From the NCBI GenBank assembly GCA_047619485.1, contig JBLHKE010000055.1, forward strand, positions 1 through 18,187: a stretch of DNA of 18,187 nucleotides. The letters run 5' to 3'. The position numbers and the translations under genes were made by a program. Below the pieces are notes generated by a model. That model ran no database searches. It worked only from the letters and a program-made list of their open reading frames with translations, and was not told where the DNA came from. Positions 1 through 7,854 of the stretch are shown one piece after another (positions within the stretch are counted from its first letter, which is position 1; each line of letters begins with the position of its first letter). This DNA is from JBLHKE01 sp047619485 (lineage in GTDB: Bacteria > Verrucomicrobiota > Verrucomicrobiia > Verrucomicrobiales > DEV007).

Positions 1-135
1 CTTGATAAAATCCCCGCTGTCTTCGTTGCTAAAGCGCCCACTATCACCAGATAGCTTAGCGTTTATCGCCTCGCTAGCGGGAATTTTCTCTGCGCCCCAT
101 TTCCACAGCAGGTTTCCGGAGGTGCCCCTAAGCAT
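1..135 (-). CDS. Unrecognised gene, 5' part only (runs off left edge)
   Basis: I do not recognise this protein. On the minus strand an ATG at 135-133 opens a frame that stays open for 45 codons to the window edge, with a hydrophilic, ordinary-looking composition that includes GNLLWKWGAEKIP. It overlaps the end of the shikimate kinase gene by eight bases in another frame, and a G-rich GGGGGAG lies directly before the ATG, close for a Shine-Dalgarno. The overlap suggests translational coupling and an aroK-led operon. Because only the first 45 codons are visible, no function is assigned. It could be a chance open frame, but the composition and the junction favour a real gene. Confidence 0.5.
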   Translation of the reverse strand, partial: MLRGTSGNLLWKWGAEKIPASEAINAKLSGDSGRFSNEDSGDFIK

Positions 136-703
136 CTCCCCCACTGAAAAAATGTTCCGCGCTGGCGGCAATGCCGTGGGTGATCTCGTCGGCGTGGAAA
201 TTATCCGTCTCCACCCTCAGGTCAGAGGCCGCCTCATACTGCGCCTCACGCTCCGCTAGCAGATCGGTAATCGTCTGCAGCGGATCCTCAGTGTAGAGCA
301 GCGGCCGGTCGCGATTCATCGACACACGCTCGAAAATCGTCTCGACGGTCGCCGCCAACCAGACCACGAAGCCAAGCTCCTGCAGCAGCCTGATATTCTC
401 CGGTTGGGTGATGATGCCACCACCAGTGGCGATGATTTTACCACCCTCGCCGGCCAATCCCCTCAGCACATCGGTCTCGATTTTGCGAAACCCGGCCTCA
501 CCGACCCGCTCGAAGATCTGCGGGATCGGCTGCCCCTCCCTCTCAACGATCAAGTCATCGGTGTCGACGAACGCCAAGCCGAGCCGCTCGGACGCGATCT
601 TCCCGATCGTGGTTTTTCCCGTGCCCATGAAACCGATTAGCACGATATTCTGGCAGCGATCCTTGGAAGCGGGTCTATTGTCCTTCATCAGCACCAATAG
701 CAT
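128..703 (-). CDS. aroK: Shikimate kinase
   Basis: ATP-dependent phosphorylation of shikimate to shikimate 3-phosphate in the cytoplasm, the fifth step of the chorismate pathway. Visible motifs are the P-loop GFMGTGKTT, the DTDD acidic motif, FRKIE (shikimate-binding Arg of the FR..E motif), the GGGI glycine loop, and DRPLL in the lid region. The length of about 190 residues is normal for the family. Start choice: the frame is open back to a TTG at 748, but that would overlap the divergent sua5 start; ATG at 703 has AAGG six bases upstream, while ATG at 688 would give the more typical short N-terminus but has little Shine-Dalgarno. Either of the two ATGs is plausible. It is followed by an overlapping gene at the left edge, so probably the first gene of an operon. 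Confidence 0.93.
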   Translation of the reverse strand: MLLVLMKDNRPASKDRCQNIVLIGFMGTGKTTIGKIASERLGLAFVDTDDLIVEREGQPIPQIFERVGEAGFRKIETDVLRGLAGEGGKIIATGGGIITQPENIRLLQELGFVVWLAATVETIFERVSMNRDRPLLYTEDPLQTITDLLAEREAQYEAASDLRVETDNFHADEITHGIAASAEHFFSGGDA

Positions 704-738
704 TTGACGCCTTAGCGGTTTCCGCAACTGTATTCCCC

Positions 739-1776
739 TTGGAAACAAAGATCTTACACACTGACGAACCCGACGACGCCCGCACCGCCGTCACTGCCGC
801 CGTCGACCTCCTGCGCGGCGGCGATATTGTCGCGCTTCCCACCGAAACCGTCTACGGCCTCGCCGCTGACGCCTTCAATGCCGATGCCGTGGCGAAGATT
901 TTCGACGCCAAAGAACGTCCGACATTCGACCCGCTGATCGTCCACGTGGTTGGTTACAAAGGCGTCGAGCAGGTCGCCGACGTCCCGGCGAACGTCGAAA
1001 AGATCCTGCGTCGCTTGGCCAACGAATTCTGGCCTGGCCCGCTCACCGTCATCCTGCCGAAGCGCCCTGGGGTTCCTGACATCGTCACCGCCGGGCTCGA
1101 CACGGTCGCGGTGCGCCAGAGCGTCAGTCCTATCATGAAGGCGGTCATCCAAGGCCTCGGCTCGCCACTCGCCGCGCCCAGCGCAAACCGTTTCGGTAGC
1201 ATCAGCCCGACCTCATCCAGCGCCGTCGAGTCCGAACTCGGCGGCCGCATCCCACTCATCGTCGACGGTGGCGCCTGCAACGAGGGGATCGAGTCCACCA
1301 TCATCAAAATCGAACCGAACCTCCAGAAACCTGTGCTGCGAATTCTGCGTGCGGGACCGATCACCAAGGAGCAGCTGCAGCGCTTCGGGAAAATCGAGTA
1401 CGGCGAGCAGCTCTCATCCGAAGATGGCAAGCCGGAAGCCCCGGGGCAGCTCGCCTCGCACTACGCTCCGAAGACGCCGCTACGTTTGCTTGAGAAACCG
1501 GCGGATTTCGTGCCTGAGAAGGGAAAAAAATACGCGCTGCTCAGCTACCGCCAGAAGGCCAAGGACGGTTACTTGAAACTGACCGACTGGGACACCGTGC
1601 TCGCACTCAGTTCCGGATCTGGAAAACTCCCCGAAGCGGCCGTGCGATTGTTCTTTGTCATGCGCCAACTCGACGCGGCAGGTGTCGACGAGATCATCTG
1701 CGAGCCAGTCGCCGAACGCGGTCTCGGAGTCGCCATCATGGATCGCTTGCGCCGCGCAGCCAAACGCAGCGAGTAA
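739..1776 (+). CDS. L-threonylcarbamoyladenylate synthase (Sua5/YrdC/YwlC family)
   Basis: Makes threonylcarbamoyl-AMP from threonine, bicarbonate and ATP, the activated donor for the t6A37 modification of ANN-decoding tRNAs. Residues about 15-210 form the YrdC domain: ALPTETVYGLAADA, KERPTFDPLIVHV (the K.R substrate motif followed by PL), and SANRFGSISPTS. A linker with LASHYAPKTPLRL leads into the smaller C-terminal Sua5 domain ending near GLGVAIMDRLRRAA. At 345 residues it is the long two-domain Sua5 form rather than short TsaC. There is no in-frame ATG or GTG near the N-terminus; TTG at 739 gives the length expected for the family, though no Shine-Dalgarno is evident. Only about 35 bases separate it from divergent aroK. 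The following gene starts six bases after its stop. Confidence 0.93.
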   Translation: METKILHTDEPDDARTAVTAAVDLLRGGDIVALPTETVYGLAADAFNADAVAKIFDAKERPTFDPLIVHVVGYKGVEQVADVPANVEKILRRLANEFWPGPLTVILPKRPGVPDIVTAGLDTVAVRQSVSPIMKAVIQGLGSPLAAPSANRFGSISPTSSSAVESELGGRIPLIVDGGACNEGIESTIIKIEPNLQKPVLRILRAGPITKEQLQRFGKIEYGEQLSSEDGKPEAPGQLASHYAPKTPLRLLEKPADFVPEKGKKYALLSYRQKAKDGYLKLTDWDTVLALSSGSGKLPEAAVRLFFVMRQLDAAGVDEIICEPVAERGLGVAIMDRLRRAAKRSE

Positions 1777-1782
1777 CTCGCC

Positions 1783-2349
1783 GTGAACCTGCTGGCTCAT
1801 CTCCACCTCTCCGCCGGGCTCACGGCGGAGGAGACCGCCGGCAACGTGCTAGCCGATTTTTTACCCAACGACCTCGAACCGCCGCCGGGGATCGATCGCG
1901 GCATCCGGCTGCACCGGATGATCGATAGCTTCACCGACCGCCACCCGCTGGTCGCCGAGGCGCGTGAATTGATCAGCAAGGAACGCCGTCGCCTCGCCAG
2001 CATCATCATCGACATCGGCTTCGATTACACGCTGGTGCAGAAGTGGGACGAGCACAGCGACACACCGCTGCCGCAGTTCATCGAGAACGGCTACAGCACC
2101 ATCCAATTCGGCGCACGCGAACTCGGCGACCTCGCCCACCGGCTCACCACACGCATGCGCCAGAAAAAATGGCTGGAGAGCTACGGCAACGTCGAGGGCA
2201 TGGCGCTCACATTCGAGCGCCTCACATATCGTTCTGATGCCGTGAAAAAACTTCTCGGCGCAGAAGAAGAGGTCGTCGCACAGCTAGGAGCCCTCCAGCG
2301 CCTGTTCGACCAGTTTTATCCAGAATTGATCGAGCATATCGGAGCTTGA
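1783..2349 (+). CDS. ACP phosphodiesterase-like protein (AcpH/DUF479)
   Basis: Family members (E. coli AcpH) remove the 4'-phosphopantetheine arm from holo-acyl carrier protein. The family pattern is clear: MNLLAHLHLS at the N-terminus, GNVLADFLPND, IRLHRMIDSFTDRHP and a C-terminal LFDQFYPEL. The length of 188 residues is normal. It starts with GTG six bases after the sua5 stop and has no strong Shine-Dalgarno of its own, so translational coupling is likely. Odd point: where E. coli AcpH and many homologues carry an Asp-His pair (WDHFL type), this protein has GFDYTLV, with Tyr replacing the His. The annotation as ACP phosphodiesterase is by family; the activity is less certain because of this replacement. 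Confidence 0.85.
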   Translation: MNLLAHLHLSAGLTAEETAGNVLADFLPNDLEPPPGIDRGIRLHRMIDSFTDRHPLVAEARELISKERRRLASIIIDIGFDYTLVQKWDEHSDTPLPQFIENGYSTIQFGARELGDLAHRLTTRMRQKKWLESYGNVEGMALTFERLTYRSDAVKKLLGAEEEVVAQLGALQRLFDQFYPELIEHIGA

Positions 2350-2387
2350 GGTTGCGACGTAGATCCCAATCGCAGCCACGCAGACAC

Positions 2388-2416
2388 TTGCAATTGCGGC
2401 GGCCATCCGACATACT
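2388..2416 (+). promoter_or_regulatory. Putative promoter, leaderless type, for the CotH/LamG gene
   Basis: TTGCAA at 2388-2393, a 17-base spacer, then CATACT at 2411-2416. The -10-like element ends six bases before the ATG at 2423, so transcription would begin at or next to the start codon. No Shine-Dalgarno precedes this ATG. The individual boxes are imperfect (four of six each); support comes from the same layout before other genes in the window. Confidence 0.35.
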
Positions 2417-2422
2417 TTTAAA

Positions 2423-5400
2423 ATGCCAAAATCCCTCCTGCTGCTCACCGTCGGGCTGAGTTTGATCAGCTATGCCCACGCCGATCTCGTCGCCCACTAT
2501 TCGCTCGATGAGACCGATGCTGGCAACAACAACGTCACCGATTCCTTCGGCCTCAACGACGGTACGCTCATCAGCCCAGCCAACGTCGCCAAAGGGGTCG
2601 CCGCCCCGCACGGAACCGGTTACGACTTCGCCCTCCGCGGCGGTGCCAATCTAGGCACTGGCAACCAGGTTCGCCCGGACGACCAATTCACCATCAGTTG
2701 GTGGTTCCGCCCGACGACTTTGAACAGCTACGACCGGCTCTACGAATCGCTCTCCGGCACCAACGCCAGCGGCCAGGGCATCCGCATCGACCTCGGTGGC
2801 AGTGGCACGCAACTTCGCTGCCTGTTGCGTGATGGCAATGGGACAACCAGCACCGCCGTGGTCGGCCCGGGGACGCTGTTATTAAACACCTGGTACTTTT
2901 TCGCGCTGCGCTACGACTCGCTCGGCGGCAACGCAAAGGTCACGTTGCTCGCCGACACCGGTGGCGATATCACCAACGCGGTCATCAGTTCGAACACGAC
3001 GACTTTAACCTCGCTCGGGACCAACAACATCACCCACGCCAACGGAGTGTTCATCGCCGCCGACGACGCGGCGGCTTCGAATCCAAACGATTTTGGTGGA
3101 GCCATGGACGACATCGCCTTTTTCCAGACCGGCAACAAGTTCGGGGTGCTCAGTGATACCGACCTGGCCGAGGTCTACAACAATGGTGCCCTCGCCTTCG
3201 ACCCACCAACTCCCGAACCGACCTTCAACGCATTCGCGGCCGATGATGAAACGGTCTCATCCGGTGCGACCGTCAACCTGAGCTGGGACGTTAGTAATGC
3301 GGATACGCTCTCGATCGCCCCCGACATCGGCAGTGTCGCCAACCCGAGCGGCAGCATCCCGGTCACCGCCACCGAGACCACCATCTACACCCTCAGCGCG
3401 ACCAATGCCCAGGGCAGCTTCACCCAATCGATCCAGATCACCGTCGACGGCCAATACTTCCCTCTCGAGATCAGCGAGTTCGTCGCCAGCAACTCCAGCT
3501 TCGACGACGGCGATGGCAACTCATCCGACTGGATTGAGATTCACAATCCCAACCTCGTCAGCTTCGACCTGGGCGGTTACTACCTCACGGACGACCCCAA
3601 TAATCTACAGGAGTGGCCATTCCCTGCCGGGACGACGCTCGTCACCGACGAGTACAAAGTCGTCTTCGCATCCGGCCAAGCCACCGCTAACTACGTCGAC
3701 GCCGGCGGCAACCTGCACACCAATTTCAGCCTTAGCTCCAACGGCGAATACCTCGCCCTGGTGGCACCCGACGGCAGCACCATCTTACAGGAATTCGCCC
3801 CTGGATACCCGAATCAGAAAAACGACACCAGCTACAGCACTGACGGATTCAGGCTCCTCCCGACCCCGGGCGAGCCCAACATCGGCACGCCCCAACTCGG
3901 CTTCGTCGCCGATACGACCTTCAGCGTCGACCGCGGCTTCTACGCCGCCCCATTCGATGTCGCCATCGTGACTTCGACACCCGGCGCTGAGATCTACTAC
4001 ACCACCGACGGCAGCCCGCCGTCTTCGACCGACGGCACCCTCTACACTGCACCAATCAACATCAGCACAACCACCGTCCTGCGCGCCGCCGGCTTCAAAG
4101 ATCTGTTCATTCCGACCGACACCGACACGCAGTCCTACCTGTTCCTCGCAGACATCCTGACACAACCAAACAACCCGCCGAACACCACCACGAGCTGGGC
4201 CGGACATCCCGCCGACTACGAGATGGATCCGGACATCGTCAACCACCCCAACTACACGGACGAGCTCATCCCAGCGCTGGAAAAATTCCCGAGCCTGTCG
4301 CTCGCCATCGAGCCCGACGACTTCTACGGAACATTCGGTCTCTACCAGAATCCGCAGAGTCAGGGGAGCAACTGGGAGAGGCCCGTATCCGCCGAACTGA
4401 TGTTCCCCGATGGCAGCGAGCCCGGGTTCCGCATCGGCGCCGGCTTGCGGATCCAAGGTGGCAGTTCCCGCAACGCTGACACGCCGAAGCACAGCCTGAG
4501 CCTGCGTTTCCGCACCGAGTACGGCGCGGGAAAATTAAAATACCCACTGTTCAAAGACGCTCCCTCCGCCGGCACGGCGGTCGAGAAATTCGATACCCTG
4601 CAGCTGCGCAGCGGCTACAACTTCGGCTGGACCCACCGCCACTACTACCAGTGCGACGCCGCCCAGTACAACCGCGACCAGTGGGCCAACGACCTGATGC
4701 TAGCACTCGGCAGTGAAGGCTCGCACGGTCGCTGGGTACACCTCTACATCAACGGCCTCTACTGGGGTATCTACCACCTGCACGAACGCCCGGACAACAA
4801 CTACATGGCCGAGTACTTCGGCGGCGATGGCGATGATTATGACGCCATCAACTCGGACAAGGTCACCTCTGGCACCATCACCGCCTACAACGCACTCAAG
4901 GCTCATGCGGCAGCGGGGCTGAGTGATCCAGCCGACTACGAGACGATGAAACAGCACCTCGACATCGATTCATTCGCCGACTACATGCTCGTCAATTTCT
5001 ACACTGGCAACCGCGACTGGGACGGGCACAACTGGCGTGCCGCCGGTCAAGGGCCGGGGGGCGAACCCTTCCGCTACTTCACCTGGGATACCGAGTTCGC
5101 CATCTCCCCATGGGCCGGCGGCGTCTTCCAGAATCCGGCATCCGTCACCAGCGCAACCACCCTCAACACCAACCGCACCGGAGTCAATAATGCCAGGGGG
5201 CCAACCGCTGTGCACCAGGATCTCACCGCCAACGCGGAATACCGCCTGCTGTTCGGCGACAAGGCGCACGCCGCCATGTTCAACGGTGGCCCCATGACCC
5301 CCGAGGGCGCGACCGCCATCTGGCGCACACGTTCCGACGACATGGACCTCGCCATCGTCGCCGAATCCGCACGCTGGGGTGATTTCCGTCGTGACGTCGA

Positions 5401-6520
5401 AGCCGGCAGCGTCTGGAACTCCAACCAGTACGATCTCTACACCCGCGACGACCACTACCTGCCGATCCAAGGCTGGATTATCGACACCTACATGCAGCAG
5501 CGTCCAGCCATTGTTCTCGACCAGCTGCGCGCCCGCGGCCTCTACCCACAGATCGACGCCCCCACCTACTCACAAGACGCCAGCGCCCTGACGATCGCCA
5601 ACCCCAACGCCAGCGGCGAAATCATCTACACGCTCGACGGCACCGACCCACGTGACCCGAGCGCCACCGTCTACTCCGACCCATTCAACCTAGCCAACTC
5701 GACAAGGGTCAACTCCCGAGTCCGCGCCCTCGATGGCGCCACCGTCATCTGGTCTGCGCTGCAGTCTGTGGAAGTCTTCGTCGGCACGCCGGCTGACGCT
5801 TCCAACCTCACCATCTCCGAACTCCACTACAATCCACCAGGATCAGAGGAGAGCGGCGAGTTCATCGAATTCACCAACCTCTCCAGCGACGAGATCGATC
5901 TCAGTGGCGTCACCTTCGCCGCGGGCCTGACCTACACCTTCCCGGTCGGCACCACCCTCGCCACCGGGGCGAGACTCGTCATCGGCGCAACAGACTATGA
6001 CGGTAACCTCGACAACGCCGGCGAGACCATCACGCTCCATGACGCGGACGGTGTCGTCATCGAGAGCTTCACCTACAACGACAAAGCCCCCTGGCCGGAA
6101 GCCGCCGATGGCGACGGCTTCAGCCTCGTGCGCATCTCCCCACCCTCCCAGCTCGACCCCGACCAGCCAACCAGCTGGCGCGCCAGCACGGCGCTCGGCG
6201 GCAACCCCGGCAGCAGCGATGCAACCACCTTCCCGGGCGGCGATGAGGACGCCCTGCTCGCCTATGCGTTCGGTGAAAACGAGCTCCAGGCCCAAGCTGG
6301 TGGCGGGTTCCTAACGTTTTCACAAAACGTCGCAGCCGACGACCTCATCTACACCGTCGAACATTCCTACGACCTCGCCAGCTGGAGCACCACCGGCGCC
6401 CTCCTCGGGGCTACAGCACCAATCGGCGGCTTCAGCACCAACACCTTCGCCCTCATCCCGCTAGACCCACCGAGGACGCGACACTTTTTCCGCGTCCGCG
6501 TCGACTTGAGGTTAGAGTAG
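2423..6520 (+). CDS. Giant secreted LamG / Ig-like / lamin-tail / CotH-kinase protein
   Basis: A 1365-residue exported multidomain protein. In order: signal peptide 1-20 (cleavage after YAHA); LamG/concanavalin-like domain about 21-260 (AHYSLDE, ISWWFRP, DDIAFF, VYNNGAL); Ig-like domain about 265-342; lamin-tail domain about 347-460 (EISEFVASN, DWIEIHN, GYYLTDD); chitobiase C-terminal/FN3-associated repeat about 498-572 (EIYYTTDGSPPSS); CotH kinase domain about 620-900 with GLRIQGGSSRN, WVHLYINGLYWGIYHLHERPD, RDWDGHNWR (864-872) and FTWDTEF (886-892); a second chitobiase-C-like repeat about 1045-1118 (IIYTLDGTDPRDPS); a second lamin-tail domain about 1128-1240; and a C-terminal module 1290-1360 (VEHSYDLASW, HFFRVRV). 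CotH proteins of spore coats are atypical protein kinases; the substrate here is unknown. It stands alone, with no Shine-Dalgarno before its ATG. It may be a cell-surface or extracellular protein. Confidence 0.9.
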   Translation: MPKSLLLLTVGLSLISYAHADLVAHYSLDETDAGNNNVTDSFGLNDGTLISPANVAKGVAAPHGTGYDFALRGGANLGTGNQVRPDDQFTISWWFRPTTLNSYDRLYESLSGTNASGQGIRIDLGGSGTQLRCLLRDGNGTTSTAVVGPGTLLLNTWYFFALRYDSLGGNAKVTLLADTGGDITNAVISSNTTTLTSLGTNNITHANGVFIAADDAAASNPNDFGGAMDDIAFFQTGNKFGVLSDTDLAEVYNNGALAFDPPTPEPTFNAFAADDETVSSGATVNLSWDVSNADTLSIAPDIGSVANPSGSIPVTATETTIYTLSATNAQGSFTQSIQITVDGQYFPLEISEFVASNSSFDDGDGNSSDWIEIHNPNLVSFDLGGYYLTDDPNNLQEWPFPAGTTLVTDEYKVVFASGQATANYVDAGGNLHTNFSLSSNGEYLALVAPDGSTILQEFAPGYPNQKNDTSYSTDGFRLLPTPGEPNIGTPQLGFVADTTFSVDRGFYAAPFDVAIVTSTPGAEIYYTTDGSPPSSTDGTLYTAPINISTTTVLRAAGFKDLFIPTDTDTQSYLFLADILTQPNNPPNTTTSWAGHPADYEMDPDIVNHPNYTDELIPALEKFPSLSLAIEPDDFYGTFGLYQNPQSQGSNWERPVSAELMFPDGSEPGFRIGAGLRIQGGSSRNADTPKHSLSLRFRTEYGAGKLKYPLFKDAPSAGTAVEKFDTLQLRSGYNFGWTHRHYYQCDAAQYNRDQWANDLMLALGSEGSHGRWVHLYINGLYWGIYHLHERPDNNYMAEYFGGDGDDYDAINSDKVTSGTITAYNALKAHAAAGLSDPADYETMKQHLDIDSFADYMLVNFYTGNRDWDGHNWRAAGQGPGGEPFRYFTWDTEFAISPWAGGVFQNPASVTSATTLNTNRTGVNNARGPTAVHQDLTANAEYRLLFGDKAHAAMFNGGPMTPEGATAIWRTRSDDMDLAIVAESARWGDFRRDVEAGSVWNSNQYDLYTRDDHYLPIQGWIIDTYMQQRPAIVLDQLRARGLYPQIDAPTYSQDASALTIANPNASGEIIYTLDGTDPRDPSATVYSDPFNLANSTRVNSRVRALDGATVIWSALQSVEVFVGTPADASNLTISELHYNPPGSEESGEFIEFTNLSSDEIDLSGVTFAAGLTYTFPVGTTLATGARLVIGATDYDGNLDNAGETITLHDADGVVIESFTYNDKAPWPEAADGDGFSLVRISPPSQLDPDQPTSWRASTALGGNPGSSDATTFPGGDEDALLAYAFGENELQAQAGGGFLTFSQNVAADDLIYTVEHSYDLASWSTTGALLGATAPIGGFSTNTFALIPLDPPRTRHFFRVRVDLRLE

Positions 6521-6528
6521 CTGTCTCC

Positions 6529-6546
6529 GTAGCCGGACGGGGCTAC
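6529..6546 (+). terminator. Hairpin after the CotH/LamG gene, possible terminator
   Basis: GTAGCC, a six-base loop, then GGCTAC gives a perfect six-base-pair stem starting nine bases after the stop at 6520. There is no T-run directly behind it; an A-rich stretch follows at 6559-6567. Position and symmetry suggest a terminator, but the stem is short. Confidence 0.35.
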
Positions 6547-6574
6547 AGGCGCACTGAAGAAAAAATATCACGAA

Positions 6575-6753
6575 GTGAGCATCTTGACCACCGAGCAAAT
6601 CGAAGCTTTCAAAAAGCAGTTCGGCCAACGCGTCACCGAAGTCTACGGGCGCGGGCTGGGATCGAAACAGAAGGATTGGCCCCTGGGATTGAGGAAATCC
6701 TCGCAGCCCCGACCGCCAAGTTCATCAGCGTGATGTTCGAAGAGCGGAAGTGA
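6575..6753 (+). pseudogene. Small frame-broken coding remnant, unrecognised
   Basis: From a GTG at 6575 the frame reads a protein-like stretch (TTEQIEAFKKQFGQRV, then TEVYGRG) and turns into low-quality sequence ending at TGA 6731-6733. A second frame, offset by one base, continues protein-like from about 6655 (GIETEGLAPGIEEIL, then AAPTAKFISVMFEERK) to TGA 6751-6753. Joined at about 6650-6660, within a G-rich run, the two give about 59 residues. This looks like a small gene or gene end with a one-base frameshift, or a sequencing error in the G-rich run. I do not recognise the family. A chance open frame remains possible. Confidence 0.35.
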
Positions 6754-6907
6754 TCCGGCCTACGCTGGATTTGCCACTCCCCGATATCGGGCTAGGCTCG
6801 CCAGCAAACCGCAACCCCTCTCGCCCTCCCAGCCTTGTGAAGCGTATGGAAAACTTGCACAAAAGAGATCAACCGATGCCAGCTAAACCACCCTCTGCGG
6901 GTTAGAA

Positions 6908-7795
6908 ATGCCCGAATCCCCAGCCATCGAGATCCGCGATCTCCACAAATCCTACGGCCATTTCCAGGCCCTGCGCGGCATCAACCTCGAGGTGCAGCGC
7001 GGTGAAGTTTTCGGATTCCTCGGCCCCAATGGTGCCGGTAAAACCACCGCCATCCGCTGCCTGCTCGACCTCATCCGACCATCAGGAGGTCACGTCCGTG
7101 TCCTCGGTATCGACCCGCAGCATGACCCCGTCTCCGTCAGAGAAAGAACCGGCTACCTTCCTGGCGAACTCAGCCTCGACGACCGATTGACCGCACGCCA
7201 GGCCCTCCAACTGTTCGACCGCCTGCGCGGCAACACCAGCGACTGGAAATTCATCGAAAAAATCGCTGACGACCTCCAGCTGGACCTCTCCCGGCAGATC
7301 AAAAATTTCTCCAAAGGCAACAAGCAGAAAGTCGGCGTGATCCAGGCCTTCATGCACCGCCCCGAACTACTGCTACTAGACGAGCCCACCAGCGGCCTCG
7401 ACCCGCTCATCCAACAGGGGGTTCTCGATCTCGTGCGCGGAGCGCAATCCCGCGGCGCGACCGTGTTCTTCTCCTCCCACGTGCTCAGCGAGGTTCAGGA
7501 GGTCGCCGCCCGCGTCGCCATCGTCCGCGCCGGCGAGATCATCGAGACCAGCGACACCGACGCCCTCATTAAGAAGAGCTACCTCAACGCCAACTTCAGC
7601 CTAACAAAACCACTGGATCCGGGCGAGCTAGACAAGCTACCGGGGATCACCCTCCTCCACCATCACGACCGAACCTACCAGGTAAAAGTCGAAGGCCCCA
7701 TCGCCGCGCTCCTAGAAAAAATCACGCCCCTAGAAGTAATAACCCTAGAGACCGAGCGCCCATCCCTAGAAGAGATCTTCCTCAACTACTACTAG
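6908..7795 (+). CDS. ABC transporter ATP-binding protein (NatA/DrrA-like exporter type)
   Basis: The cytoplasmic ATPase of an ABC-2-type exporter. Walker A GPNGAGKT is at residues 39-46; the Q-loop region reads GYLPGE (82-87, Pro in place of the usual Gln, common in some exporter ATPases of this type); the signature is FSKGNKQKV at 134-142 (SKGN in place of SGGQ); Walker B is LLLLDE (154-159), followed by SGLD (162-165) and the switch His in SSHVLSE (191). A C-terminal extension of about 80 residues after residue 215 ends in SLEEIFLNYY, as usual for the CcmA/NatA group. Length 295 is typical. It is followed by a membrane protein, fitting an ATPase-permease pair. The substrate cannot be told. 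The Shine-Dalgarno is weak. Confidence 0.92.
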   Translation: MPESPAIEIRDLHKSYGHFQALRGINLEVQRGEVFGFLGPNGAGKTTAIRCLLDLIRPSGGHVRVLGIDPQHDPVSVRERTGYLPGELSLDDRLTARQALQLFDRLRGNTSDWKFIEKIADDLQLDLSRQIKNFSKGNKQKVGVIQAFMHRPELLLLDEPTSGLDPLIQQGVLDLVRGAQSRGATVFFSSHVLSEVQEVAARVAIVRAGEIIETSDTDALIKKSYLNANFSLTKPLDPGELDKLPGITLLHHHDRTYQVKVEGPIAALLEKITPLEVITLETERPSLEEIFLNYY

Positions 7796-7800
7796 AAGAA

Positions 7801-7830
7801 AATCTGCGTTAATCCGTGTAAATCTACGGT
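7801..7830 (+). repeat. Three imperfect 10-nt tandem units between ABC ATPase and permease
   Basis: The sequence reads AATCTGCGTT, AATCCGTGTA, AATCTACGGT, three units aligned at exactly ten bases and sharing AATC, followed by CAAAAATCCG. It begins five bases after the ATPase stop and puts two in-frame stops (7810 and 7819) ahead of the permease frame. From memory, similar AATCTGCGTT-AATCCGTGT strings recur between genes in several environmental phyla; this was not verified. Confidence 0.55.
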
Positions 7831-7854
7831 CAAAAATCCGAAGCCCAAGCCACC

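Larger units (their letters stand above)
6521..6907. other. 387-base spacer: hairpin, broken small frame, palindrome
   Basis: This spacer separates the CotH/LamG gene from the ABC transporter. It holds the hairpin at 6529-6546, a frame-broken coding remnant at 6575-6753, and a perfect 12-base palindrome CCCGATATCGGG at 6780-6791. A nine-codon open frame (6876-6905) ends two bases before the ABC gene's ATG, with AAAAGAGA ahead of it. No convincing promoter for the ABC genes was found. Confidence 0.5.

Noticed and set aside
2..259. Plus-strand 85-codon open frame at the left edge
   Set aside because: It lies antisense to aroK and to the better supported minus-strand gene start at 135; no family pattern is visible.
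3297..4492. Long open frames in other frames of the CotH/LamG gene, for example 3297-3971 (+) and 3785-4492 (-)
   Set aside because: Low-complexity Ser/Pro/Thr/Arg or Gly/Val-rich translations typical of shadows in GC-rich coding DNA; the CotH/LamG frame has clear domains throughout.
6780..6791. 12-base palindrome CCCGATATCGGG as an operator
   Set aside because: Single copy, no promoter elements beside it, and far from the ATPase start; may be chance.
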